A DNA stretch of 64,000 nucleotides from Bog-159 sp963709155. GTDB lineage: Bacteria; Acidobacteriota; Terriglobia; Bryobacterales; Bryobacteraceae. The notes below the pieces were generated by a model. The model was not told the DNA's origin, ran no database searches, and saw only the letters and a list, made by a program, of their open reading frames with translations. The DNA is taken from the NCBI GenBank assembly GCA_963709155.1, contig CAVPVD010000008.1, positions 403,752 through 467,751 of the forward strand, given 5' to 3'. Positions within the stretch are counted from its first letter, which is position 1. The number at the start of each line of letters is the position of its first letter. Position numbers and translations under genes: made by a program. Positions 28,289 to 36,243 of this stretch are shown here, one piece after another.

Positions 28289-29602
28289 CTAGTCGCCGCG
28301 CTTGCCGGGCTTCTTTTCCTGGAACAGGTCCATGGGATCTTTTCCCGGAACCATGGCGACATCGAAAAAGCCGATCATCATCTCCTCCCAACTTTGATCG
28401 CCCCAGCGCACGGCCTGCGTAGCGTCCGGATTTGCCGGATTGTTGGGAGAATTATCGAAATGCGCCACGCAGTGAAGGCGGGTGCCCGCGGGCAGTACCT
28501 TCTGCTCGGCCGGGTAGTAGTAAAGCTGCCAACTGAAGTCATACTTCGGCACGCGCAGCAGGATCTCGGATGCGCCGCTCGGATAGAAGGCCGTGTACTC
28601 AAAATCCTTGCCGCGCAGGTGCATGTGCGGCATCATGTTCACCAGTTTGGCTGGTTCCTGTAGGGTAACATCGGACTCCACTTCGTAGTTCGCGTCGCCC
28701 GCCGGAATTTCGAACTTATCGTTCTGCGCGGCTACTGTATACACGCGCTCCCGCGGTGGCTCTTTGGCGAAGACAATGCCGATGCGGCTGCGGTCGGTGC
28801 CAGGCTTGCCGTTTGCCGTGTAGTGCATCTGGAACACGAAATCCGATCCGGCTTTCACCAGTTTGGCCTGGCCGGGCCGCAAGATTGCGGGGGGCATTCC
28901 GGGAGCGAAACCGACCAACAACTCGGGCGGCGCGGCGTCGTCATCCTGCCGGTGCTTGCGCTTTTCTCTGCTCTCTTTCTTCACGCGGACGAAAGGAACG
29001 CCGGGTTGAGCTTCTTTCAACCATTCCGACCCGGGCGGGCGGATGAAGGCGATGATGTGATGCACCAGCCGGCGGTTGCCCGGGCGGGCTTCCGCCTCCT
29101 GCACCCATTTGTCTTCGGTGAAGCCGGACGGGATCACGATGTACTGGTAATCAACGGTTCCGGAGGCCGGGACCGCGAAATCGTTGGGCATTTCGAAGAT
29201 CGCGTCCGGTTTATGTATGCCCCAGCCATCCACGAACCGCGCCGGTTTGGGAGCTTCGGCGGGATCCCCTTCCAGCGCGCCGCCATCGGCCCAGGCGACC
29301 AGGGTATCGATCTCCTCGCGCGACAGCGAGCGATCGTTGCTGAACTTGCCGAAGTGAGGGTCGGCCGGCCATGGCGGCATTTTACGGGTGATCACGGCCT
29401 CGCGGATCGCCTTGGCCCAAGGCCGCACGTCCTTGTAGGTGACGAAGGGCATGGGCGCCGCTTCGCCCGGACGATGGCATTCCTGGCAGCGGTTCTGAAT
29501 TACGGGCAGGACGCCTTTGTAAAAAGTGGTCTGCGAGGGGACTGTGGCGGCGGACAACAATGCAGACGCACACACCCCCAACAGCAACGATCGGACAGCC
29601 AT
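28289..29602 (-). CDS. Exported cytochrome c with copper monooxygenase-like C-terminal domain
   Basis: 437 residues from the ATG of MAVRSLLLGVCASALLSAA (signal peptide). A heme c motif CQECH comes at ~40, with Met-rich MPPWPADPHFG as the likely axial region. From ~150 a PHM/DBM-like fold follows: RRLVHHIIAF (copper His pair), HYTANGKPGTD and MMPHMHLRGKDF (second copper site). Known family: ascorbate-dependent-monooxygenase-like proteins frequent in Acidobacteria and Planctomycetes. Substrate unknown. The heme domain may feed electrons to the copper site. Confidence 0.83.
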   Translation of the reverse strand: MAVRSLLLGVCASALLSAATVPSQTTFYKGVLPVIQNRCQECHRPGEAAPMPFVTYKDVRPWAKAIREAVITRKMPPWPADPHFGKFSNDRSLSREEIDTLVAWADGGALEGDPAEAPKPARFVDGWGIHKPDAIFEMPNDFAVPASGTVDYQYIVIPSGFTEDKWVQEAEARPGNRRLVHHIIAFIRPPGSEWLKEAQPGVPFVRVKKESREKRKHRQDDDAAPPELLVGFAPGMPPAILRPGQAKLVKAGSDFVFQMHYTANGKPGTDRSRIGIVFAKEPPRERVYTVAAQNDKFEIPAGDANYEVESDVTLQEPAKLVNMMPHMHLRGKDFEYTAFYPSGASEILLRVPKYDFSWQLYYYPAEQKVLPAGTRLHCVAHFDNSPNNPANPDATQAVRWGDQSWEEMMIGFFDVAMVPGKDPMDLFQEKKPGKRGD

Positions 29603-29728
29603 CCGCACCTCCAATATGTGCCTCTTTAGATACTAGGCGATGCCGGCCGCGGTGTAAAGCAGGTCGAAGGCGGCGTTGCGAGACCGCGGGCGAGAGGATA
29701 AACTAAAGGTACCGCCGTATTGCAGCAT

Positions 29729-29802
29729 TCCCCGGTCGTCTAATGGTAGGACAGCGGCCTTTGGAGCCGTGAATCGTGGTTCGAATCCATGCCGGGGAGC
29801 CA
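29729..29802 (+). tRNA. tRNA-Gln (anticodon UUG), CCA encoded
   Basis: Full cloverleaf read by eye. The acceptor TCCCCGG pairs with CCGGGGA. The D arm is GTCT-AATGGTA-GGAC. The anticodon stem GCGGC/GCCGT holds loop CTTTGGA with anticodon TTG. The T arm CGTGG-TTCGAAT-CCATG, discriminator G and encoded CCA complete it. An integrase gene begins 69 nt downstream, so its 3' end is the probable attachment site. Confidence 0.95.
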
Positions 29803-29835
29803 TGCCGTTAAGAACCAATAACTTTCAATGCAAAG

Positions 29836-29864
29836 TTGACAGCGTGTACGAGTACTCGTACACT
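29836..29864 (+). promoter_or_regulatory. Integrase promoter (TTGACA-17-TACACT)
   Basis: A perfect -35 (29836-29841) and a good -10 (29859-29864) are separated by exactly 17 bp. Transcription would start at about 29871, the first base of the integrase GTG, predicting a leaderless mRNA. The spacer and -10 are covered by a 20-bp palindrome. Confidence 0.75.
29844..29863. promoter_or_regulatory. Perfect 20-bp palindrome, probable integrase operator
   Basis: GTGTACGAGTACTCGTACAC is fully self-complementary and lies between the -35 and the -10 of the integrase promoter. A dimeric repressor bound here would block polymerase. The HTH protein encoded nearby is one candidate ligand; a host regulator is another. 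Confidence 0.75.
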
Positions 29865-29870
29865 GGAGGG

Positions 29871-31043
29871 GTGTCTCAGGCCATAAAAAGCCTAGTTTTG
29901 TACAAGCGACACCTCCAGGGTTGCACCATCCACAATAGCCGTGTCCCGCGCAGCAAGCGCCGTTTCTGGATGGATTGTGATTGTCCAATCTGGATTCATG
30001 GTCGCACGCCGACTGGCGACATCGTTCCTCGACAAAGCACACAGTTCTCCGACTTGAAGCGGGCGGAAGCGCTGCGAGCATCGCTGATGGCGCAAGTTCA
30101 GACGGAGTCCATGACCGGCCCGCCACTTTCGGAATGCATCGAGAAATACCTCGCCACGCGCGAGCAGGACATCGATGCGCGTACCCTAAATCAGCACCGG
30201 CTCGCGCTCGAAAGACTTCGGCGTTTTCTTGAGGCGCAGAACATCATCCACATCCGCGAAATAACAGTGGATCATCTGGAGACGTTCAAGACCGCCGGTT
30301 TGCCGAAGGCGATGCGGATGACGACGAAGGCCACGACCTTCGCGAAGATCAGGTGTTTTCTCCGGGCCGCATTTCGGCGGGGGTGGATCAAAGAGGCGCT
30401 CGTCGATAAGGTTACGACGGTGAAGGCGGTCTACGACCAGAAGGAACCCTACACTGACGACGAAATCGCGACGATCCTCGATCATGCTTCGCTACTTGAC
30501 GGAGGAACGCATGGCTACGCAAAGCAGGCTGGCACGTTCCGGCTCCTCCTGGAACTGATGCTTTCAACCGGATTACGCGTGGGCGATGCTGTTGGGTTCG
30601 ATCCCCGTGCGCTTTCGAAGGGAGACAGTCTGTGGATTTACACTTATCAGCCGCAGAAACAGAAGCGCTCCGAAAAGCCGAAGCTCCTGGAAGCGTACAT
30701 CACGGACGAAATGAAGAAACGGATCGACGAGTGCCGGTGGCTTTCGATGAAGGGGCCATTCTGGTACGGCGCTGGAAGTGATCCCACACCGCTCGCGCAG
30801 GCAGTCTACGAAAGAATGCAGAATATCGGGGAGCGTACCGGAATCGCAGATTGCCGTCCGCATCGGCTCCGAGACACGTTCGCGGTCCGCGCGCTGCTTC
30901 GGGGCATGCAACTCGAAGACGTTTCGCGTTTGCTTGGGCACGCGAGCGTGAAGGTCACCGAAACGTATTACGCGAAATGGATTGGGAGTCGCAAGCGAAG
31001 ACTGGAGCGGCTGGTCGCAGAATCCCTTGCCTCCACCCCATAA
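29871..31043 (+). CDS. int: Tyrosine recombinase / integrase of the tRNA-Gln element
   Basis: 390 residues from the GTG at the predicted transcription start. Residues 18-40 hold a Cys/His cluster (GCTIH ... DCDCPI) seen in many integrases of this branch. A SAM-like core-binding domain spans ~85-180. In the catalytic domain the conserved set is visible: Arg236 (TGLRVGD), His331 and Arg334 (HRLRD), His357 (LLGHAS) and Tyr366/367 (TETYY). It would recombine the element with the tRNA-Gln 3' end. An alternative start, the ATG overlapping the tRNA CCA at 29802, keeps the frame open and adds 23 residues, but the promoter geometry argues for the GTG. Confidence 0.92.
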   Translation: MSQAIKSLVLYKRHLQGCTIHNSRVPRSKRRFWMDCDCPIWIHGRTPTGDIVPRQSTQFSDLKRAEALRASLMAQVQTESMTGPPLSECIEKYLATREQDIDARTLNQHRLALERLRRFLEAQNIIHIREITVDHLETFKTAGLPKAMRMTTKATTFAKIRCFLRAAFRRGWIKEALVDKVTTVKAVYDQKEPYTDDEIATILDHASLLDGGTHGYAKQAGTFRLLLELMLSTGLRVGDAVGFDPRALSKGDSLWIYTYQPQKQKRSEKPKLLEAYITDEMKKRIDECRWLSMKGPFWYGAGSDPTPLAQAVYERMQNIGERTGIADCRPHRLRDTFAVRALLRGMQLEDVSRLLGHASVKVTETYYAKWIGSRKRRLERLVAESLASTP

Positions 31044-31228
31044 ACACCAAATCGGTCTTCTGTCTCAAACCGCTGCACTTGCTGTCGCACGTTTCGAATC
31101 ACATGTCGGCACTGATTCCGATTTTGCAGAAAGCTAGGGGGCCGCGGCCGTCATTTTGGAATCCTGATCGCTTTTGTATTTCTCTAAGACAGCGGTCCCA
31201 AATGTCGCCCTAGAGACTTTCGCTCAAG

Positions 31229-31603
31229 TCAGGACTTCACTCTAATAACAGAACGACGTCCACCCGGCGGGGCAGTGGGGCGATCGCCCAGTCGTATGAT
31301 GCGAACTGACCTGGTGTCTATCAAAGTTTCAGGCATTGTGGGATTCCTGAGCCTTTCATGTACACGGGAAGCGACACTCTCCGGGATGGAGAGAGTGGCG
31401 TACTTTCGTTTGTTTGTGCCATCATTTGCAACCCGAATCACGCCGGCCTCTTCCGCAAATATTCGACTGACGGTTTTTGGCGACAAGCCCCAAAGGCCCG
31501 CTAATTCTTTCACTCGATAATGTCTCTCGAACGCGAAGCTTTCCACCCGCAGCCGGCCCCCGACTGTATCAATGTTGTTGCTAGGCCACTCTCCCGCGGA
31601 CAT
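31229..31603 (-). CDS. Helix-turn-helix DNA-binding protein (excisionase/regulator-like)
   Basis: 124 residues from MSAGEWPSNN; the frame extends upstream into the traL gene but without protein-like character. The core is YRVKELAGLWGLSPKTVSRIFAEEAG, a MerR/excisionase-type helix-turn-helix, with a following wing (KRKYATLSIPESVASRVHERL). The C-terminus is basic (RRSVIRVKS). It lies between the integrase and the tra genes, the usual position of xis or of the element's repressor. It may bind the palindrome at the integrase promoter. Confidence 0.7.
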   Translation of the reverse strand: MSAGEWPSNNIDTVGGRLRVESFAFERHYRVKELAGLWGLSPKTVSRIFAEEAGVIRVANDGTNKRKYATLSIPESVASRVHERLRNPTMPETLIDTRSVRIIRLGDRPTAPPGGRRSVIRVKS

Positions 31604-31715
31604 TATGCGGAGGGCTCCCAGACAACCTGCACCGTCGAGACGTTTGTCAACACCGCCATGTGAATCACCTCTGGCTTCGGTTTCCGCGAAGACCTCTTCG
31701 ACGCCCTCAAGCGGC

Positions 31716-32501
31716 TCACGCAAATGGAGTTTGCTCCAGTTGCTCAAACAGGTCGCGGCGTACACGGTCCAGCCGAGACTTTTCGACGAGCGAAAAGCCC
31801 GGCGCCATCCCAACGGCTTCCTCGAAGGTCAGCTTTCTCTCGCGCATGCGGCGGATGTTTTCTCCGAATGTGTCGAGTGACCGTTGCGGGATGCCGACGG
31901 ACGTGAGGACTTTCTCGCGGTTGTCGATATAAACCTGCATCTGATCGAACGCTTTGCCGTCACGCGCGACCGGGCCGAAATACTCGTTGATCCAGAGAAT
32001 GAGGCTCTTCTCGGCGGCGGTCTCCGCAAGGGTCTTGAATCCAAGAAGCGTGTCATTCAACATTTCTCCACCGCTGATCGGAATATGCACGTAGACGCGC
32101 CGGCCCGCCTCGCGAAGCATGGCGATGATATCCGATTCGACGATGTACGTCCAGAACGGCAGGAAGGCGGTCGCGCCGCTGTCGACAACGAATACGGCCT
32201 GTTCGTTCAGGAACCGATCAACCACCACGTCATAGCGGGAACGTATGACCACGCCGTCTTGGTTGACGAGATCCAGCTTCTCAACCGGGAGGGCTTTGTA
32301 TTGGGCGAGTGATCGATTGACCGGATCACCATCGATGCAGTGCACGGGTTGTCCCCGGCTTATCAGGAACTCGGCGAGCCAACCGGCTACGACGGTCTTG
32401 CCGACGCCGCCTTTGCCCTGGAGAACGAGGTGAATGGTCGGAGTGACCGCGGAACCGCTCGTGACCGCCGCTCCGTTTTCGTTGGTATTGCCTTTGGCCA
32501 T
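31716..32501 (-). CDS. traL: TraL-like conjugal transfer ATPase
   Basis: 261 residues, ParA/MinD superfamily. IHLVLQGKGGVGKT (~23-36) is a Walker A of the IncP TraL form. CIDGDPVNRSLAQYKAL follows, then VFVVDSGATAFLP, and ILWINEYFGPVARDGKAFDQM, equivalent to the WLNPYWGPI..GKGFEQM of plasmid RP4 TraL. It ends VRRDLFEQLEQ, as RP4 TraL does (VRDQLFGQLD). Known: TraL is part of the RP4 Tra1 region next to traK. It is encoded 15 nt after the TraK-like gene, so the IncP order traK-traL is preserved. Confidence 0.85.
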   Translation of the reverse strand: MAKGNTNENGAAVTSGSAVTPTIHLVLQGKGGVGKTVVAGWLAEFLISRGQPVHCIDGDPVNRSLAQYKALPVEKLDLVNQDGVVIRSRYDVVVDRFLNEQAVFVVDSGATAFLPFWTYIVESDIIAMLREAGRRVYVHIPISGGEMLNDTLLGFKTLAETAAEKSLILWINEYFGPVARDGKAFDQMQVYIDNREKVLTSVGIPQRSLDTFGENIRRMRERKLTFEEAVGMAPGFSLVEKSRLDRVRRDLFEQLEQTPFA

Positions 32502-32516
32502 AATGACTCCCTTTCC

Positions 32517-32987
32517 TCAAATCAGATTTCCGCCCTCTGGATCGCCGTCGTTGTGGAGTTTGCGGATGTCCATCTTCGGGCGCGATAGAACACGCATTGC
32601 TTGAGCCAGCGGATCGTCAGGTGGTTGCGTGACACGAGCCTCGGGAAGCCGCTGGCCAAGCTGCAACCTCGGAACTGATTCGAAATCCGGCCGAACCGAC
32701 TGCACCACAGAAGTTCCAGAGTGCCGATTTGCTTTTTCGTGCCGACGTATGCGGCTGATGTAGGAGGTCAGACTGGTAACGCTCAGGGTGATTCCGGCAT
32801 CTTCCGCCAACCAGGTGCAAATGGTCTTCATGGTTTGGCCAATCGTGAGGGCTGCTTCAATGTCCGGCCATACCGCTCGGATCTGGGCCGCCTTCGTGGC
32901 TGGCTTCTCCGAACGGCGCAACGCAAGGCGGGACCGGGTCTCACTAATCCAGTTGGGCGGGTCGTTTGCTTGGTTTGCGCTGGGCAT
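32517..32987 (-). CDS. traK: TraK-like oriT-binding protein
   Basis: 156 residues, with GAGGGG 5 nt before the ATG of MPSANQAND; an in-frame extension upstream is rejected. The segment WPDIEAALTIGQTMKTIC followed by ITLSVTSLTSYISRIRRHEKA parallels the DVEAALASGYALVTIWEHM ... YETFRSHARRHIKAK region of RP4 TraK. Both proteins end in a short MDIRKL/KKDLL-type tail. TraK of RP4 binds and bends oriT DNA on the traK side of the nic site. Here the expected target is the phased-box region just upstream. The assignment rests on pattern, length and gene order rather than on a search. Confidence 0.68.
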   Translation of the reverse strand: MPSANQANDPPNWISETRSRLALRRSEKPATKAAQIRAVWPDIEAALTIGQTMKTICTWLAEDAGITLSVTSLTSYISRIRRHEKANRHSGTSVVQSVRPDFESVPRLQLGQRLPEARVTQPPDDPLAQAMRVLSRPKMDIRKLHNDGDPEGGNLI

Positions 32988-33061
32988 GTAATCCCCTCTA
33001 ATTGCTAAAGTGGCTGCCAGACGCATCTTGGGACGCGCAACCAAAAGAAATTTCCTGGAGC

Positions 33062-33082
33062 ATTTTCGGGCCGTTCGAAAAT
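33062..33082. promoter_or_regulatory. Inverted repeat upstream of traK
   Basis: ATTTTCG (33062-33068) and CGAAAAT (33076-33082) are perfect 7-bp arms around a 7-nt spacer. It is a possible protein-binding site or part of the transfer origin between traK and the phased boxes. Confidence 0.4.
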
Positions 33083-33190
33083 CTGCGCGTCCATCGATGG
33101 GGGAAATGGTCCACATACTGTAAGCCACGGGCGAGGGGGTCCGACACTGAGCGTGTGAGATTTTGGAGCGGTCCTGTGCGAAAACGCATA

Positions 33191-33280
33191 TTTGCGACGG
33201 ATCACGGCATGTTGCGACAGAGCGCGACCATCTGCGATGCCACGACTATCTGCGGCAGGATGCGACAACCTGCGACAACC
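33191..33280. other. Putative oriT: phased TGCGAC boxes with nic-like CATCCTGC
   Basis: Boxes related to TGCGAC begin at 33193, 33213, 33223, 33233, 33251, 33261 and 33271, that is at multiples of about 10 bp and on one helix face. The last two are an exact tandem of TGCGACAACC. On the minus strand, 33262 to 33255 reads CATCCTGC, the core of IncP-type nic sites (YATCCTG^Y). The block lies upstream of traK, where RP4 has oriT. Together this is the pattern of a relaxosome DNA: nic plus sites for a DNA-bending accessory protein. An iteron-type replication site is the alternative. Confidence 0.55.
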
Positions 33281-33479
33281 TAGACAGTCTCAATCCGCAA
33301 AAGACAGCAGCAAAGACCGGTAGTGGAACATTGTAATGGGCCGCGATCTTCGCCCGCCTAGCAGTCAGTTTTTCTCACTTTAGCTACACCGTATATGGGC
33401 AGTATCGCGACCCCACGGCGGGAACGATGTTGACCCCGCAACCAGCCACGATTTGACTTGGCGTAGGATAGCGGGGTAT

Positions 33480-33534
33480 GTGCGGGAGGGTTCCAGCCCT
33501 CCCGCACAGAACAACCTGGGGAGCTCGCGCTCCC
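33480..33534. repeat. Double hairpin at the transposon left end
   Basis: An 11-bp perfect stem GTGCGGGAGGG / CCCTCCCGCAC with loop TTCCAG (33480-33507) is followed by GGGAGC-TCGC-GCTCCC (33519-33534), directly before the first transposon gene. It resembles the palindromic element between trpB and trpA. It may insulate the transposase genes from outside transcription or be a dispersed repeat. Confidence 0.6.
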
Positions 33535-33550
33535 GGAGGCCGATCCTACA

Positions 33551-34144
33551 ATGCAGATCCTACACCCATTCACCGGTTCCGTGGCGGAGTACCTCACGCA
33601 ACTCGACGACCCGGACCGCCACCGTCCCCATCAATGTCCGCAGTGCCAAGCCAAACAGCCCTTGACGGCGCACGGATTCTATACTCGCACCATCGTCGAT
33701 TCCGCTTTCGACGGATGGATCCGCGTGCGCCGCTACCTGTGCCAGTCCTGCCGGCGTACGGTGTCGCTGCTGCCGGAGTTCGCCTTGCCGTATTTACGTT
33801 CCAGCATCGCCGTGATCGCACTGTTTCTGATAGCGCGGCTCTTCCTCGGTAAGACTCTCCAGGAAGCGCTCCCACCAACGTCGCCCTATCAGCGGGGCCA
33901 GTCATGGGTCCGCCGCTTTCGCGTTCAGGCCGAACCTCTTTCGGCCGCGTTGTCCCCGCTCACCGATCCGCCGCCCGCGCTGAACTTCGTTACGCGTGCC
34001 CTCACCATGCTGCAAGCGGCAGGCTGGATTCCCGCGCATCGTTTCCTATTCGCCGCTCTTCGGCAACATCTGCTGGGCTGGTCCCGTTGCCTCATTCCCG
34101 ACGGCCGCCGCGTCACGATTCCGCCCGCCGCCGCGCCCGCCTGA
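33551..34144 (+). CDS. DUF6431-like transposon accessory protein
   Basis: 197 residues. The N-terminus has a Zn-ribbon pattern: HQCPQCQA and a second pair in RYLCQSCRRTVSLLPEF, as in the DUF6431 proteins and IS1595-like ribbons. The C-terminal part is helical (LNFVTRALTMLQAAGWIPAHRFLFAALRQHLLG). Proteins of this kind are found immediately before a DDE transposase and an AAA ATPase; a role in DNA recognition is inferred. The start ATG follows the double hairpin by ~17 bp. Confidence 0.7.
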   Translation: MQILHPFTGSVAEYLTQLDDPDRHRPHQCPQCQAKQPLTAHGFYTRTIVDSAFDGWIRVRRYLCQSCRRTVSLLPEFALPYLRSSIAVIALFLIARLFLGKTLQEALPPTSPYQRGQSWVRRFRVQAEPLSAALSPLTDPPPALNFVTRALTMLQAAGWIPAHRFLFAALRQHLLGWSRCLIPDGRRVTIPPAAAPA

Positions 34145-34222
34145 GCGTCCCCACACACCATTTGTCTGGAACCGGACTGCCTTTCCCCCTACGCTTGAAC
34201 CTGAGGAGAAAACAGTCACTCG

Positions 34223-35443
34223 ATGCCCCACGACAAAGCCGAAAAGATCGCCCTATTCCGCTATGGACTGATTGCCCCGCTGGTGCTGGAAACCCTGCCG
34301 CGCGGCGAACTGACCCGCCGCGCCCAAGAGATCTCCACGCGCCTCTACGATATCCCGCATTCCACGCGCCGCCAGGTTTCGGTGGATACCTTGCTTGAGT
34401 GGACGCTGCGCTATCGACGCAACGGCCTCCCCGCGCTCATGCCCAAGCCGCGGCAGGATCGCGGCCAGATGCGCGCCATCCCCGACGCCACCGCCGCGCT
34501 CATCGATCGGCTGAAGCGCGAAAGCCCCCATCGCACTGGAACGGCATTGCTCAATCACCTGGCCCTGGCCGGTGATCAAGCGGAGATCTCGCCATCCACG
34601 CTGTATCGATTCCTGCGCTCCCGCGGACTTACGCAGCGCCAACTGCTGCTCGATAAAGCCTCCGCACACAAGAAGTACGAAGCCGAGTTCTCCAACCAGA
34701 TCTGGCAATCCGACATGCTTTTCGGCCCCTGGGTGCAACGTGCCAGCGGCGGCAGGATGCAAGTGTTCCTGCAAGCCGCGCTGGATGATGCCAGCCGCTT
34801 GATCCCGCACGCGCAATTCTATCCCAACCAAGGTCTGGATTCCTTCCTGGACTGCTTGCGGCAAGCCATCGCCGCGCGCGGCCTGCCCATTCGCCTCTAC
34901 ATGGACAACGCCAAGATCTATCGCTCGCCGCAACTGGCGCGGATCGCCGCCTCGATCGGTATCCTCATCGTTCACACCCCGCCCTATCAACCCGAAGGCC
35001 GCGGCAAGATCGAGCGCTTCTTCCGTTCCGTGCGCGAGCAGTTTCTCGCCAACCTCGACCCCAAGGCTTTGCTTTCTCTCGATCAGTTGAACGAACAACT
35101 CTGGCACTGGCTCGATACCGTCTATCACCGCCGCGAGCACAGCGCGCTTCAGACCACGCCGTTGTTGCGCTGGCAACAAGACATCGCCCAGGTGCGGCAA
35201 CTACCGCCGGCCACCGATATGCGCCGCCTGTTCCTCCATCGCGTCGACCGCCTGGTACGCCGCGATTCCACCTTCCTGCTGCGCCATCGCTTCTTCGAAG
35301 CGCCGCCCCATCTGGCGGGCAAGAAAATCGAGGTGCGGTTCGACCCGCTCGACCTGACGCATCTGGAAATCTACTGCGCCGGAAAACCGGAGGGCGTGGC
35401 GCGCCTGGTGGATGCGGTCGTCAACGGAAGGACCTACCGCTAA
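34223..35443 (+). CDS. DDE transposase (TniA/Mu-like integrase core)
   Basis: 406 residues. N-terminal helix-turn-helix region (LTRRAQEISTRLYDIP ... VDTLLEWTLRYRRNGL), then the retroviral-integrase core with the acidic triad: Asp in QIWQSDMLFGPW, Asp in LYMDNAKIY and Glu in GRGKIERFFRSVRE. A beta-barrel-like Mu C-terminal segment follows (LVRRDSTFLLRHRFFEAP, then KKIEVRFDPLDLTHLEIY). It catalyses strand transfer of the element. The stop TAA overlaps the ATG of the ATPase gene. Confidence 0.92.
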   Translation: MPHDKAEKIALFRYGLIAPLVLETLPRGELTRRAQEISTRLYDIPHSTRRQVSVDTLLEWTLRYRRNGLPALMPKPRQDRGQMRAIPDATAALIDRLKRESPHRTGTALLNHLALAGDQAEISPSTLYRFLRSRGLTQRQLLLDKASAHKKYEAEFSNQIWQSDMLFGPWVQRASGGRMQVFLQAALDDASRLIPHAQFYPNQGLDSFLDCLRQAIAARGLPIRLYMDNAKIYRSPQLARIAASIGILIVHTPPYQPEGRGKIERFFRSVREQFLANLDPKALLSLDQLNEQLWHWLDTVYHRREHSALQTTPLLRWQQDIAQVRQLPPATDMRRLFLHRVDRLVRRDSTFLLRHRFFEAPPHLAGKKIEVRFDPLDLTHLEIYCAGKPEGVARLVDAVVNGRTYR

Positions 35444-36243
35444 TGTGGGAATCCTTCTTCGGCTTCAAAAAGACGCCGTTTTCCGACAATCCCGACGGCA
35501 AGCAGTTGTTCGCATCGGCGGCCTGGCAACAGGTCAAAACGCGCCTCGAGTTCCTGATCCGGCATCCCGGCGTGGGACTGCTCACCGGCGAAGTTGGCGC
35601 CGGCAAGTCCACCGCCGCGCGAGTCTTTACGGCGTCGCTGAACCCTAACCTTCACAAGGTGCTCTATGTCCACTTCTCCTCCGGCACGGCGCTGGATCTG
35701 TTGCGCCAGATCGCGCTCACTCTCGATCTGGAGCCCGCACATTTTCGCGGTGACCTGGTCCGGCAGATCGCCGCCGCCATCGTGCGCCTCAATCAAAGCA
35801 ATAAGCAACATCCGATTCTCATCTGCGATGAAGCTCACTTGTTGCCGCATCCCGCGCTCGAGCAGTTGCCGCTGCTGCTGAACTTCGATATGGACTCCTC
35901 GCGCTATCTCACGCTGTTGCTTGTCGGCCAACCATTGTTGCGCCGGACCCTCTCGCTGCAGATGCATGAAGCCCTGCGCCAGCGCATTGGCACGCACTAT
36001 CACCTGGAGGGGCTTTCGCGCGAGGAACTCGACGCCTATCTGGCGCAGCAACTCAAAGCTGCCGGCGTGACTCAGCCCTTGTTCGACGACACTGCCCGCC
36101 AGGGTCTGTATCAAGCCACTAAGGGCATCCCCCGCAAGGTGAATAAACTGGCCATGACCGCGCTACGCCTGGCGGCGGCGCGCCAAGCTCCGCTGGTCAA
36201 CGAAGCGATTCTGCTGGATGCCACGGCGGAAGCGCTGTTATGA
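35443..36243 (+). CDS. ExeA/TniB-like AAA+ ATPase of the transposon
   Basis: 266 residues, translationally coupled to the transposase (TAATG). FFGFKKTPFSDNPD is the ExeA-type start, then Walker A GEVGAGKS (~50), Walker B ILICDEAH and a sensor region (LLLVGQPLLRRTL, then RIGTHYHLEGLSREEL). Partner ATPases of this type control target choice and activate the DDE transposase (TniB, TnsC, MuB). The product is full length for the family, so the transposon genes appear intact. Confidence 0.9.
   Translation: MWESFFGFKKTPFSDNPDGKQLFASAAWQQVKTRLEFLIRHPGVGLLTGEVGAGKSTAARVFTASLNPNLHKVLYVHFSSGTALDLLRQIALTLDLEPAHFRGDLVRQIAAAIVRLNQSNKQHPILICDEAHLLPHPALEQLPLLLNFDMDSSRYLTLLLVGQPLLRRTLSLQMHEALRQRIGTHYHLEGLSREELDAYLAQQLKAAGVTQPLFDDTARQGLYQATKGIPRKVNKLAMTALRLAAARQAPLVNEAILLDATAEALL

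Noticed and set aside
31610..31813. Extension of the HTH protein by 70 codons upstream
   Set aside because: This part lies inside the traL gene in another frame and has no protein-like character; the ATG at 31603 is preferred.
33165..33180. GGTCCTGTGC on the plus strand as alternative nic site
   Set aside because: It lacks the A/T of YATCCTG, whereas the minus-strand CATCCTGC matches the core fully and lies within the repeat block.
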